Positions 54,361 through 62,800 are shown, counted from the stretch's first letter. The stretch: 64,000 nt of DNA from Lacinutrix sp. Hel_I_90 (GCF_000934685.1 NZ_JYNQ01000001.1:2282501-2346500); one strand, 5' to 3'. Translations and numbers: made by a program. The notes: a model not told the origin generated them from the sequence alone.

Positions 54361-55725
54361 ATGAAAAAACAACGATATCTCTTTATTTTTATTTTCGGAA
54401 TGCTATTCATCCCGCAGCATAATTATGCACAGGTAGATTTCAACGCTGTGCCAGATGATGATTTGGGAAATGTTTCAGATGAATTTCAAGAGTTATTTTA
54501 TGAGGCGTTAAAGCAAAAAGCAATTGAAAACTATGACAAAGCAATCACATCACTTCAAAAAGCGATTGAAATTGACGACTCAGAATCTATTTTATATTTC
54601 GAACTAGGAAAAAATTACAACATTCTAAAGAATTTCGGCGAAGCTGAAGATGCACTTAAAGAAGCCGTAAGTAAAGAGCCAGAAAATGAATGGTACTTAG
54701 ACGAATTGTATGAAACCTATTCACAACAAAAAGATTTTGATAAAGCGATAAAGACCATCAAGCAGTTGGTAAAACATCATCCGGACTACAAAGAGGATTT
54801 GGCGGCACTGTATGTGCGTACAAAAAAATATAAAGATGCTTTAAAGGTATTAGATGAATTAGATGAAGAATTGGGCGTTTCAGACATAAGGGATCGTTTG
54901 CGTAATCAAATTTATAATGTCACGGGTAGAAAGAAAGAGCAGATAAGAAATCTTGAAGATCGCGTGGATGAAAATCCAGATGCAGAAAAAAATTACCTGG
55001 CGCTAATCTTTAGATATAGTGAAAATGGAGACAAAAAAAAGGCATTTGAAACAGCTGTAAAGCTTGTTGAAATTAACCCAGAATCTCAGTTAGTACACCT
55101 AGCGTTGTATAAGTTTTATTTAGATGACGAGGATTCAGAAAAGGCTATTGAATCAATGAAAGTGGTATTAAATAGTAGAATTATTAAACCAGAGGCCAAA
55201 ATAAAAGTACTGGCAGATTTTGTAAATTTTGTAGATAAAAATCCACAATATGAAACAGATTTGGTAGAAATTACCACGTTAGTTTCTGAAAATGCTACAG
55301 ACGGCAAAACATTTGTTGAGATTGCACAATACTATCTTGCAAAGGGCGACAAAAGCAAAGCGATTAAGTATTATTTAAAGGCGGAAGCCCTGGAAACCGA
55401 AAATTTCGGGATATTAAGAAATATTCTATTACTCCATATTGATTTGGAACAATACGCAGAAGCACAGCAAAAAAGTGAAGAGAATTTAGAAAAGCATCCT
55501 TCTCAACCTGTTTTATACCTCATTAACGGTGTTGCTCTAAATCGGTTAGATCGCCCACAAGAGGCTGTAGAAAACTTAGAAGCAGGTTTAGATTATATTA
55601 TTGAGGATAATAAAATGGAAGCCGATTTTTACAAACAACTAGCTAAAGCCTACACGAGCTTAAACAATTTAACTAAGGCAAAGACGTTTAGTGATAAAGC
55701 TAAAAGGCTAGAACTTCCAAACTAA
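54361..55725 (+). CDS. Secreted TPR protein
   Basis: I start at ATG 54361, since the protein then opens with a signal peptide (MKKQRYLFIFIFGMLFIPQ, cleavage probably after A23). The 454-residue product is a chain of tetratricopeptide repeats, for example KAIENYDKAITSLQKAIEI and GDKSKAIKYYLKAEAL, so it is an interaction scaffold in the periplasm. The next gene starts at the base after its stop. I believe this gene order is conserved in the family, and infer an envelope role. Confidence 0.8.
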   Translation: MKKQRYLFIFIFGMLFIPQHNYAQVDFNAVPDDDLGNVSDEFQELFYEALKQKAIENYDKAITSLQKAIEIDDSESILYFELGKNYNILKNFGEAEDALKEAVSKEPENEWYLDELYETYSQQKDFDKAIKTIKQLVKHHPDYKEDLAALYVRTKKYKDALKVLDELDEELGVSDIRDRLRNQIYNVTGRKKEQIRNLEDRVDENPDAEKNYLALIFRYSENGDKKKAFETAVKLVEINPESQLVHLALYKFYLDDEDSEKAIESMKVVLNSRIIKPEAKIKVLADFVNFVDKNPQYETDLVEITTLVSENATDGKTFVEIAQYYLAKGDKSKAIKYYLKAEALETENFGILRNILLLHIDLEQYAEAQQKSEENLEKHPSQPVLYLINGVALNRLDRPQEAVENLEAGLDYIIEDNKMEADFYKQLAKAYTSLNNLTKAKTFSDKAKRLELPN

Positions 55726-56508
55726 ATGAGAGCGAAACCTATTTCAATATATTCAATACTATTTCTTGCTATGTTCCTGTCTGGCTGTAAATCAGCAAAA
55801 ACAGTTACAAATACTGGCGCTTTAAATAAAAATATTTCAACTAAGCAGTTAGTAAAAGAAATTAATAATGGGAAGTCTAAATTTAATACATTAGCGTCCC
55901 GTGTAAAAATAGAGATTGAAGAAACGAATAAGTCTAAAAGTTACACTGTAAATTTAAGAATAGAAAGAGACAAGCAAATTTTATTGTCTTCTACACCAAT
56001 TTCTGTTGTTAAAGCATTAATAACACCAACCAGAGTAGCTTTTTATAATAAGTTGGATGGCACTTATTTTGACGGTGACTTTAGTTATTTAAGTAAGCTT
56101 TTAGGCACTGAATTAGATTATAATAAAGTACAAAACATGCTTCTAGGAGAAGCTGTTTTAGAGGTTGATGCTAAAGAATACAAAAGTGATGTATTCGACA
56201 AATCTTATATGTTACAGCCTAAAAAGCAATTAGCTGTTTATGAGCTGTTTTTTCTTTTTAACCCTGCACATTTTAAACTAGATTCGCAGCAAATATCGCA
56301 ACTTGAAGACAGGCGTATATTGCAGGTAGACTATTTAAAATATCAAAAAGTAGAAACACAAATACTACCAGAACAGATTGCTATTTTAGCGGTTGAAAAA
56401 GACGAAGAATTACGAATAAACCTGGAATACAAATCGGTAGAATTAAACGAAGCGTTTCGTTTTCCGTTTAGAATTCCTTCAGGATACGACGAAATTAAAC
56501 TCGATTAA
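55726..56508 (+). CDS. DUF4292 lipoprotein
   Basis: The 260-residue protein has a lipoprotein signal with C21 in FLSGCKSAKT. The body is beta-rich with VKIEIEETNKSKSYTVNLRIERD and ILLSSTPISVVKALITP, which matches DUF4292, a family thought to fold like LolA/LolB-type lipid-binding proteins. The outer-membrane lipid-transport role is an inference. Its stop overlaps the start of the EnvC-like gene by one base (TAATG). Confidence 0.82.
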   Translation: MRAKPISIYSILFLAMFLSGCKSAKTVTNTGALNKNISTKQLVKEINNGKSKFNTLASRVKIEIEETNKSKSYTVNLRIERDKQILLSSTPISVVKALITPTRVAFYNKLDGTYFDGDFSYLSKLLGTELDYNKVQNMLLGEAVLEVDAKEYKSDVFDKSYMLQPKKQLAVYELFFLFNPAHFKLDSQQISQLEDRRILQVDYLKYQKVETQILPEQIAILAVEKDEELRINLEYKSVELNEAFRFPFRIPSGYDEIKLD

Positions 56509-57734
56509 TGCATAAACACCTTACATATTTTTTATTTTGCTTAGTAGTATTAAGTACAACAAGTAGTTTTTCGCAAAGCGGAAAACAAAAGGAATTGGAG
56601 GCAAGACGTGTAGAATTACGAAATGAAATTAAGAAAATTAATACACTACTGGCGTCTAACAAATCCAAACAAAAATCTGAAGTGTCCTTAATTGAAGACC
56701 TAAACCACAAGCTTGCCGTAAGAGAGAATTTAATTAAAGTGACCAATCAACAAGCCAATTTGTTGACGCGTGAAATTAATACCAATCAAAAGGAAATTAC
56801 GTCCAATCGTGATGAGTTAACCCTGTTAAAAGTGAATTACGGTAAAATGCTTGAGAAATCCTATAAGAATAAAAACAAACAAAATCGGGTAATGTTTTTA
56901 TTGTCATCTTCTAACTTCAAACAAGCCTATAAACGCATTCAGTATTTAAATCAATATGCAGATTACCAAAAACAACAAGGCGAAACGATTAAAGAAAAAA
57001 CAAAAGAGTTACAAGAGGCAAATTTGGAATTATTAGCGCAAAAAGAAAAAAAGAGCAAACTTATAGCCGAAAATAAGGTTGCGCAAAGAACTCTAGAGCG
57101 TGAGCGCAAAGAACACGAAGAAATCATGAGTTCTATTAGAAAGAACTTAAACAAATACAGTGCACAGGTAAAAGCCAAAGAGAAGGAAGTCTCCAGAATT
57201 GATAATGAAATAGATAAAATTATCCGTGATGCTATCGCAAAATCGAATGAAGCTGCTCCCAAAACAAAGCGGGTAAGTGCTAAAGGATTTGCTTTAACAG
57301 CAGAGGCTAAGGCACTCGCTAATGACTTTTTAGGCAGTAAAGGCAAATTGCCATGGCCGGTAGAAAAGGGGGTCGTAAAGTTGCGCTATGGAAAGCAGCC
57401 CTCGCCCATTGACCCATCGGTAACCATAAATAGTAATGGTGTTAGAATTGCGACCGAAAAGAATGCAAAAATAAGAGCCGTTTTTAATGGTGAAGTATGG
57501 CGCATTATACAGCCAAAACGTAGTAATCCTATTGTATTAATTAAACACGGTAATTACATTACAGCCTATAGAAATGTTGGTAAATTATATGTGAAAGCTG
57601 GAGATAAAGTGACTACAAAACAGGATATTGGAGAAGTGTTTACCAATCCATCCACTGGAGAGACGGTGTTAAACTTTAGTATTTATAAAGACAGTCATAC
57701 ACAAAACCCAACGTCTTGGATTTATAAGATGTAG
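56508..57734 (+). CDS. EnvC-like murein hydrolase activator (degenerate LytM/M23 domain)
   Basis: The 408-residue protein has a signal peptide (cleaved near residue 22), a long coiled coil (about residues 24-240), and a C-terminal LytM domain (about 285-408). The zinc ligands of active M23 peptidases are missing: where HxxxD is expected it has SNGVRIATE, and where HxH is expected it has AYRNVGK. It therefore should not be a peptidase but an activator of amidases, as EnvC. It is coupled to the DUF4292 gene by a one-base overlap. Confidence 0.87.
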   Translation: MHKHLTYFLFCLVVLSTTSSFSQSGKQKELEARRVELRNEIKKINTLLASNKSKQKSEVSLIEDLNHKLAVRENLIKVTNQQANLLTREINTNQKEITSNRDELTLLKVNYGKMLEKSYKNKNKQNRVMFLLSSSNFKQAYKRIQYLNQYADYQKQQGETIKEKTKELQEANLELLAQKEKKSKLIAENKVAQRTLERERKEHEEIMSSIRKNLNKYSAQVKAKEKEVSRIDNEIDKIIRDAIAKSNEAAPKTKRVSAKGFALTAEAKALANDFLGSKGKLPWPVEKGVVKLRYGKQPSPIDPSVTINSNGVRIATEKNAKIRAVFNGEVWRIIQPKRSNPIVLIKHGNYITAYRNVGKLYVKAGDKVTTKQDIGEVFTNPSTGETVLNFSIYKDSHTQNPTSWIYKM

Positions 57735-57753
57735 CATTCCTGAGAAAGCAGGG
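57735..57753. repeat. Palindromic repeat, copy B
   Basis: CATTCCTGAGAAAGCAGGG begins directly after the EnvC-like stop and forms a short CCTG/CAGG stem. It matches copy D (60637) over CATTCxTGxGAAAGCAGG. It lies in the 40-base gap between two convergent genes. Confidence 0.5.
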
Positions 57754-57774
57754 CCCTTATGAATAAATGTTGTT

Positions 57775-58284
57775 TTAGTCAAACAATGCTTTTAACTCTG
57801 TAGCATCATTGGGTTTCATTTTTCCAGCCAAAACTAAACTAAGTTGTTTACGTCTTAGCGCACCTTCAAAACGTGTGATTTCTAAAGCTGTTTCAGGTTT
57901 TAACTCTGGTACATGTACAGGTCTTCCGGTTTCATCTACAGCGACAAAAGTATAAATGGCTTCATTTGCTTTATCTTTAATACCAGATTCTCTATCTTCA
58001 ATCCAAACATCAATATAGATTTCCATAGAGCTTTTAAAAGCACGAGAAACCTTTGCGTCAACAGTAACAACACTTCCCAAGGGAATGGCACGGTTAAAAG
58101 CCACATGATTAACAGAAGCAGTCACTACAATACGACGCGAATGACGACGGGCACTAATACCAGCAGCGCGATCCATTCTGGCCAATAATTCGCCTCCAAA
58201 AAGGTTGTTGATTGGGTTGGTTTCACCTGGTAAAACCATGTCGGTCATGATTGTTCTTGATTCTTTAGGTGTCTTTGCTTCCAT
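57775..58284 (-). CDS. Acyl-CoA thioesterase (hotdog fold)
   Basis: The 169-residue protein starts at ATG 58284; the TTG before it is not needed. It has the BACH/YciA-type core MVLPGETNPINNLFGGELLARMDRAAGISARRH and VNHVAFNRAIPLGSVVTVDAK, typical of hotdog acyl-CoA thioesterases, which release free fatty acids from CoA. It converges with the EnvC-like gene. Confidence 0.87.
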   Translation of the reverse strand: MEAKTPKESRTIMTDMVLPGETNPINNLFGGELLARMDRAAGISARRHSRRIVVTASVNHVAFNRAIPLGSVVTVDAKVSRAFKSSMEIYIDVWIEDRESGIKDKANEAIYTFVAVDETGRPVHVPELKPETALEITRFEGALRRKQLSLVLAGKMKPNDATELKALFD

Positions 58285-58340
58285 CAAAATTTTTATTTTT
58301 TGTTTCCATTTTTTGTTCCCATGGACATGGGGAAGGTTGT

Positions 58341-58366
58341 GATTCCCGTGAAGGTGAGAATCTTTT
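58341..58366. repeat. Palindromic repeat, copy C
   Basis: GATTCCCGTGAAGGTGAGAATC folds with GATTC at 58341-58345 and GAATC at 58358-58362, in the 201-base gap between two minus-strand genes (58285-58485). It is the divergent member of the family; a GATTCCC/GGGAATC type is also present at 61954. The rest of the gap holds no gene. Confidence 0.45.
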
Positions 58367-58485
58367 AAAGATGCAAAGGTAAGCCGATTTAGATTTTCAG
58401 CCTTAAATTTTAGATATAATTAACTGTAAAATAACCTAAAGCTTATGGCTTATAGGGAAATTATTTAAGTACGTTAAGAAAAGAA

Positions 58486-59424
58486 TTAATCGAGTTGTTT
58501 AACTAATAACCAAGCGTCACTATTACTCGTTTTACGCACGGCATTAAGTGCGCTTAGCGCTTCAAAGCGATCTTCGTAAGTAGCATATGCGACTTGATGT
58601 AAACCATATCTGTTCACACCAATTTTTCTAGCTTTAAAACCTTCGGCTTTAAGTTGTTCTACTTTTTTATCAGAATTGGCTTCTACTCTAAAGGCACCAG
58701 CCACGATATGATAGTTGCCAGTTTGTTTTGTGACCTTTAAAGTTGCTGAAGGCAATGGGTTACTAATAATAAAAGTCGCTTCTTGGATTTTTGAGTCTAG
58801 CTGAGCACTTGCTTCTTCCTGAGCCACTTCGTTTTGAGCAGCGATGTCATTCATATGGTAATGGCTTACCACGAAACCACTTAAAGTTAAAGCGATGAAA
58901 GCAACGGCGGCATATTTAAGATAATGTTTCGTCTTACGTTTTTCGGCTGTTACAGTAATTGGGATAACCTTTTCAATGGCTTCAACTTCTTGCTTATAAA
59001 CTTCACGAGTCACAGCCGGTGAAACCAATTGTGATAACCCAAAAGCATCCGTTAAATAATTTAAATGATACGAGGGCGAAAACGCTATTTTTCCTTCGCT
59101 ATTTAGCTTTAAATCGCCAATGTTTTCAAAAGCTAAAGTTTCGCCTTCAATTAAATGGGATTTTAACGATTTCACACGTTTTGCAATTTTTTCTGTAGCC
59201 GTTTCAAAAGAAATGTTTTCAACATCTGCAATGTAACGGGCTAACAAACCATCATTTGTTTGTATTTGCTCGTTAAAAGCTAAGCTCTTCTTTGGCGGAT
59301 AAAACGCATTGGTAGACTCGTGAACGGTGGCACTAATGCGCTGTGACAAAAAAGCACCAAAGTTAGGTACAGCCACACATTCGTAACGGTATAATAAATC
59401 GCTTATGTAGTGTTCTAATTGCAT
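58486..59424 (-). CDS. HU-like domain / transmembrane / SPOR protein
   Basis: The 312-residue protein has an N-terminal region of about 130 residues of the HU-CCDC81-like type (LEHYISDLLYRYECVAVPNFGAFL, NDGLLARYIADVE), a single membrane helix at residues 169-188, and a C-terminal SPOR domain (about 233-311, YHIVAGAFRVEANSDKKVEQL). SPOR domains bind septal peptidoglycan with bare glycan strands. The layout suggests a cell-division-associated membrane protein with a cytoplasmic HU-like domain. Confidence 0.82.
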   Translation of the reverse strand: MQLEHYISDLLYRYECVAVPNFGAFLSQRISATVHESTNAFYPPKKSLAFNEQIQTNDGLLARYIADVENISFETATEKIAKRVKSLKSHLIEGETLAFENIGDLKLNSEGKIAFSPSYHLNYLTDAFGLSQLVSPAVTREVYKQEVEAIEKVIPITVTAEKRKTKHYLKYAAVAFIALTLSGFVVSHYHMNDIAAQNEVAQEEASAQLDSKIQEATFIISNPLPSATLKVTKQTGNYHIVAGAFRVEANSDKKVEQLKAEGFKARKIGVNRYGLHQVAYATYEDRFEALSALNAVRKTSNSDAWLLVKQLD

Positions 59425-59429
59425 GGAAA

Positions 59430-59437
59430 CAAAGTTA
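59430..59437 (-). promoter_or_regulatory. Possible -7 box (TAACTTTG) for the SPOR gene
   Basis: The minus strand reads TAACTTTG, five bases before the ATG at 59424, so transcription starting a few bases beyond it would make a nearly leaderless mRNA. Confidence 0.38.
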
Positions 59438-59528
59438 AAATTTTTTGTTTGTGAATAATACTTAAGGGGTATTAGTTATTAACAGAACGAAAATTCTTTT
59501 CTTGTAGTCTTAAAATCAGTAAAATAAA

Positions 59529-60632
59529 ATGACAGAAAATGATTTGCTATACATTTTAGCGCTTCAAAATGTGCCAAAAATAGGGGATACCACGGCCAAA
59601 AAACTAATCGCGCATTGCGGTTCTGCCGAAGGTGTGCTAAAAGAAAAGCGTCATAACCTGCTTAAAATTGATGGTATAGGAAGTCTGACCATTACAGATT
59701 TGTTTTCAAGTAATCATCTGGAAGCTGCAGAAGCTGAGCTAACATTTATTAAAGAAGAAGGTATTAAAACACATTATTTTGCTTCTGAAAGTTACCCTGA
59801 AAAACTAAAACACTGTATTGACAGTCCGATTTTGCTTTTTGAAGCGGGGAATATTAATTTGAACAACAAGCATATTATAAGTGTGGTTGGTGCACGAAAA
59901 ATTACGACCTCTGGTATTGCATTTTGTGAAAAGTTAATTGAAGAATTGGCTATTTATAACCCTATTATTGTTTCTGGTTTCGCCTATGGAACAGACATTA
60001 CTGCGCATAAGGCGGCAATACAAAACAAACTGCAAACCATAGCCTGTTTAGCACACGGATTAAACCAAATTTACCCAAAAAACCATAAAAAGTATATGGC
60101 TGAGGTAGAAAACAAAGGCGGGTTTTTTACTGATTTCTGGAGTACCCATGCTTTTGACAGAAACAACTTTTTAAAACGGAATCGCATTATCGCAGGCATA
60201 AGTGAAGCTACAATAGTTATTGAGAGCGCCGAAAAAGGGGGCAGCTTAGTCACTGCCGATATTGCCAACTCCTACAATCGTGATGTATTCGCTGTTCCTG
60301 GTCGCACCACCGACTCTCAAAGTGTGGGTTGCAACGATTTAATAAAACAGCAAAAAGCCCATTTACTTTCTACACCATTAGATGTGCCCTATTTACTCAA
60401 TTGGCAATTAGAGGATGACCAAAAACCTGTTGTGCAAAAGCAGTTATTCGTAGAATTGGATGCTAATGAAAAAGTGATTTATAATTACCTAAAAGAGAAC
60501 GATAAGCAACTCCTAGATGTAATTGCGTTACGATGTGATATGCCAACTTATAAACTCGCAGGATTGCTATTGAATATGGAATTGAAGGGCGTGGTGAGAC
60601 CTCTGCCAGGTAAGTTGTTTGAAGTGATTTGA
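59529..60632 (+). CDS. dprA: DNA-processing protein A
   Basis: The 367-residue protein has an N-terminal helix-hairpin-helix region (VPKIGDTTAKKLIAHCG), then the Rossmann-like DprA core: ISVVGARKITTSG, IVSGFAYGTDITAHKAA, FLKRNRIIAGISEATIVIESAEKGGSLVTA, and PGRTTDSQSVGCNDLI. The C-terminal wing domain is present. It loads RecA on single-stranded DNA during transformation. No other competence gene is in the window. Confidence 0.95.
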   Translation: MTENDLLYILALQNVPKIGDTTAKKLIAHCGSAEGVLKEKRHNLLKIDGIGSLTITDLFSSNHLEAAEAELTFIKEEGIKTHYFASESYPEKLKHCIDSPILLFEAGNINLNNKHIISVVGARKITTSGIAFCEKLIEELAIYNPIIVSGFAYGTDITAHKAAIQNKLQTIACLAHGLNQIYPKNHKKYMAEVENKGGFFTDFWSTHAFDRNNFLKRNRIIAGISEATIVIESAEKGGSLVTADIANSYNRDVFAVPGRTTDSQSVGCNDLIKQQKAHLLSTPLDVPYLLNWQLEDDQKPVVQKQLFVELDANEKVIYNYLKENDKQLLDVIALRCDMPTYKLAGLLLNMELKGVVRPLPGKLFEVI

Positions 60633-60636
60633 ATTT

Positions 60637-60664
60637 GTCATTCTTGCGAAAGCAGGTGTCTTTT
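60637..60664. repeat. Palindromic repeat, copy D
   Basis: GTCATTCTTGCGAAAGCAGG continues to GTGTCTTTT. CTTGC at 60643-60647 pairs with GCAGG at 60652-60656 around a GAAA loop. Its right part is the reverse complement of copy A (53252) over about 14 bases, and its left part matches copy B. Confidence 0.55.
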
Positions 60665-60850
60665 AAAATTATTCCTGAGAAGTATTACTCTTTTATTAAA
60701 CGCCTCTAAAAAATCTCCTTCAAGTTTGCTTTTATGTTTTCCTTCTCTGCTACCGCTAAGTTTTATTTAGTTGCGGTAATACTTGTTTTTTTATCACTAA
60801 AAAGAAAAATTATTACATTATTTTGAGACTGAGTTCCTTCTCGTAGACCT

Positions 60851-60880
60851 AAAACACAAAAACTGTTTATTTCTAAACAG
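60851..60880 (-). terminator. Intrinsic terminator of trpS (minus strand)
   Basis: Reading the minus strand, CTGTTTA-GAAA-TAAACAG (60880-60863) is a perfect seven-pair stem with a four-base loop, followed by TTTTTGTGTTTT. It lies about 100 bases past the trpS stop. Confidence 0.6.
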
Positions 60881-60979
60881 CTTATGTTTGATTACTCAAT
60901 ATGCCACTAGTTATAAACAAGCGGAAGCACATACCAGGGAACAGCTGGGCAGATTTATACTTCCACAGGAATGACAACA

Positions 60980-61948
60980 CTAATACCCAAGCTTCCCACG
61001 AACACGAGTCAAAACAGCATCAGCTATAAGTGTTGCTTTTTCAGCACCTTTAGCTAAAGCTTCATCAATTTTATCTAGGTTATTCATATAAAAATCATAA
61101 CGCTCACGTTGTGTTTCAAAGGTTTTTAAAAGCAACTCAAACAATGCTTGTTTCGCATGGCCGTAACCATAATTACCAGTTTCATAATTGGTTTTCATAG
61201 CTGCTTTTTCGGCTTCTGAAGCTAATAAACTATAAAGCGCAAAACAGTTACAAGTGCTCCAATCTTTTGGGTCCTCAAGAGGAGTGCTATCGGTTTCAAT
61301 ACTCATGATTTGTTTGCGCAATTTCTTTTCTGGTAAAAAGATATCGATAATATTGCCCTTGCTTTTACTCATTTTCGCCCCGTCTGTTCCAGGAATCAAC
61401 ATGGTGTTTTCCTGAATTTTAGCTTCTGGTAAGACAAAAGTGTCACCAAGTTGTGCATGAAAGCGAGACGCCACATCGCGGGTCATTTCTATGTGTTGTA
61501 ACTGGTCTTTGCCTACCGGAATAATATTGGCGTCATACAACAAAATATCTGCAGCCATTAACATGGGATAGGTAAATAGGCCAGAGTTAACATCTTCCAA
61601 TCGGTCTGCTTTGTCTTTAAAACTATGCGCTAAGGTTAAGCGTTGGTAGGGAAAAAAACAACTTAAATACCAAGAGAGTTCTGTGACTTGAGGAACATCA
61701 CTCTGTCTGTAAAACACCGTTTTTTCAATGTCTAATCCAAAGGCCAACCAAGTGGCAGCGGTAGAATAGGTGTTATGTCGTAATGTTTCGGCATCTTTTA
61801 TTTGCGTGAGCGAATGCATGTCTGCAATAAATAAAAACGAGTTGTTTTTTTCGTCTTGAGACATCTCTATCGCTGGCATGAGTGCGCCTAAGATATTGCC
61901 TAAATGTGGTGTTCCTGTACTTTGTATTCCTGTGAGTATTCTTGCCAT
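60980..61948 (-). CDS. trpS: Tryptophan--tRNA ligase
   Basis: I start at the ATG at 61948 (MARILTGIQSTGTPHLGN); the longer in-frame upstream sequence is the repeat-bearing leader. The 322-residue class I synthetase has the HIGH-like PHLGN signature near residue 13, the MLMAADILLYDANIIPVGKDQ region, and AKMSKSKGN (KMSKS). It charges tRNA-Trp. The 5' leader of about 50 bases carries a palindromic repeat. Confidence 0.95.
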   Translation of the reverse strand: MARILTGIQSTGTPHLGNILGALMPAIEMSQDEKNNSFLFIADMHSLTQIKDAETLRHNTYSTAATWLAFGLDIEKTVFYRQSDVPQVTELSWYLSCFFPYQRLTLAHSFKDKADRLEDVNSGLFTYPMLMAADILLYDANIIPVGKDQLQHIEMTRDVASRFHAQLGDTFVLPEAKIQENTMLIPGTDGAKMSKSKGNIIDIFLPEKKLRKQIMSIETDSTPLEDPKDWSTCNCFALYSLLASEAEKAAMKTNYETGNYGYGHAKQALFELLLKTFETQRERYDFYMNNLDKIDEALAKGAEKATLIADAVLTRVRGKLGY

Positions 61949-61953
61949 AGCAC

Positions 61954-61973
61954 TTCCCGCGTAGCTGGGAATC
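61954..61973. repeat. Palindromic repeat in the trpS leader, copy E
   Basis: TTCCC at 61954-61958 pairs with GGGAA at 61967-61971, and the inner GC/GC adds two pairs. It lies five bases before the trpS ATG, so it would form in the mRNA leader next to the start codon. Confidence 0.5.
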
Positions 61974-62002
61974 GTATTAATTGAACTTAATATGTAAAAA
62001 AA

Positions 62003-62010
62003 CAAAGGTA
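62003..62010 (-). promoter_or_regulatory. Promoter of trpS: -7 box TACCTTTG with TTTG upstream
   Basis: The minus strand reads TACCTTTG, an exact TAnnTTTG, with a TTTG at 62036-62033 and 22 bases between, close to the Bacteroidota -33/-7 spacing. It is the best promoter in the window and gives a leader of about 50 bases with the palindromic repeat. Confidence 0.6.
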
Positions 62011-62045
62011 TTTTTTTTCAATTAAAATAGCTCAAAACATTTGTG

Positions 62046-62053
62046 TATTTTTG
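62046..62053 (+). promoter_or_regulatory. Possible -7 box (TATTTTTG) for plsC
   Basis: TATTTTTG matches TAnnTTTG and ends six bases before the plsC ATG at 62060, suggesting an almost leaderless transcript. It shares the 111-base divergent gap with the trpS promoter. Confidence 0.38.
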
Positions 62054-62059
62054 GTGGCT

Positions 62060-62800
62060 ATGATTGTATTTAAATACATGTTTTGGTTGCTCTATCGCAT
62101 TTGGTTTTATATACTGGTTGCTTTACCTATTATCGTATTATTTCCACTACTTATTATTTCTATTTTAAAAGAGTCCTGGTACCCATACTTTTTTAAATTA
62201 GCCAGAATTTGGGCGAAAACCATTCTTATTGGTATGGGTTTTAAAACCAAAATAGAATGGGAGCAAAAGCCAAGTAAAACAGCGAGTTATATGTTGGTCG
62301 CCAATCACACGTCTATGGCCGATATTATGCTCATGTTAGTCACGTTTAAGAATCCGTTTGTGTTTGTTGGGAAAGCAGAATTAGCAAAAATTCCGTTGTT
62401 TGGCTTTTTCTATAAACGCACCTGTATCTTAGTCGATAGAAATAGTGCAAAAAGCAGGCAAGCGGTATTTTTAAGAGCACAGCGTAGATTAAAACAAGGT
62501 TCAAGTATTTGTATTTTTCCAGAGGGCTTAGTGCCTGAAGAAGACATCTTACTCACCGAATTTAAAGCTGGTGCTTTCCGATTAGCAATCAACCATCAAA
62601 TACCAATAATCCCTATTACTTTTGGCGATAACAAAGCCCGTTTTTCTTATTCGTTTTTTAGTGGCGGGCCAGGAAAAATGCGCGTCAAGGTTCATAAGTT
62701 TATTGAAACCAAAGGTTTAAAGACTACGGATACTGCTACAGTAAATGAAAAAGCGAGAGCTATTATTTACAATCAATTAAAAGCGTTTGGCTCAAAATAA
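62060..62800 (+). CDS. plsC: 1-acyl-sn-glycerol-3-phosphate acyltransferase family
   Basis: I start at the ATG at 62060, three codons after a TTG. The 246-residue protein has an N-terminal membrane helix (residues about 9-37), the catalytic NHTSMAD (H-x4-D), the FVGKAELAKIPLFG substrate segment, and FPEGLVPEED. It acylates lysophosphatidate, or a related acceptor, at the inner membrane. A bidirectional terminator lies just after the stop. Confidence 0.9.
   Translation: MIVFKYMFWLLYRIWFYILVALPIIVLFPLLIISILKESWYPYFFKLARIWAKTILIGMGFKTKIEWEQKPSKTASYMLVANHTSMADIMLMLVTFKNPFVFVGKAELAKIPLFGFFYKRTCILVDRNSAKSRQAVFLRAQRRLKQGSSICIFPEGLVPEEDILLTEFKAGAFRLAINHQIPIIPITFGDNKARFSYSFFSGGPGKMRVKVHKFIETKGLKTTDTATVNEKARAIIYNQLKAFGSK

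Larger units (their letters stand above)
60633..60979. other. Noncoding 347-base interval between convergent dprA and trpS
   Basis: No credible gene lies here. The interval is bounded by inverted TTGTCATTC(T/C)TG copies at 60635-60646 and 60966-60977, which resemble terminal inverted repeats. Inside are palindromic repeat D, a hairpin at 60751-60778 (TACCGC with GCGGTA) and the trpS terminator hairpin. I see nothing coding. Confidence 0.6.

Noticed and set aside
56963-57346. Minus-strand reading frame of 127 codons within the EnvC-like gene
   Set aside because: It is the antisense image of a coiled-coil region; the low-complexity Ser/Leu-rich product is an artefact of Lys/Glu-rich codons.
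61949-62005. N-terminal extension of trpS
   Set aside because: The extra 19 residues correspond to the palindromic repeat and leader; the family starts at MARILTG.
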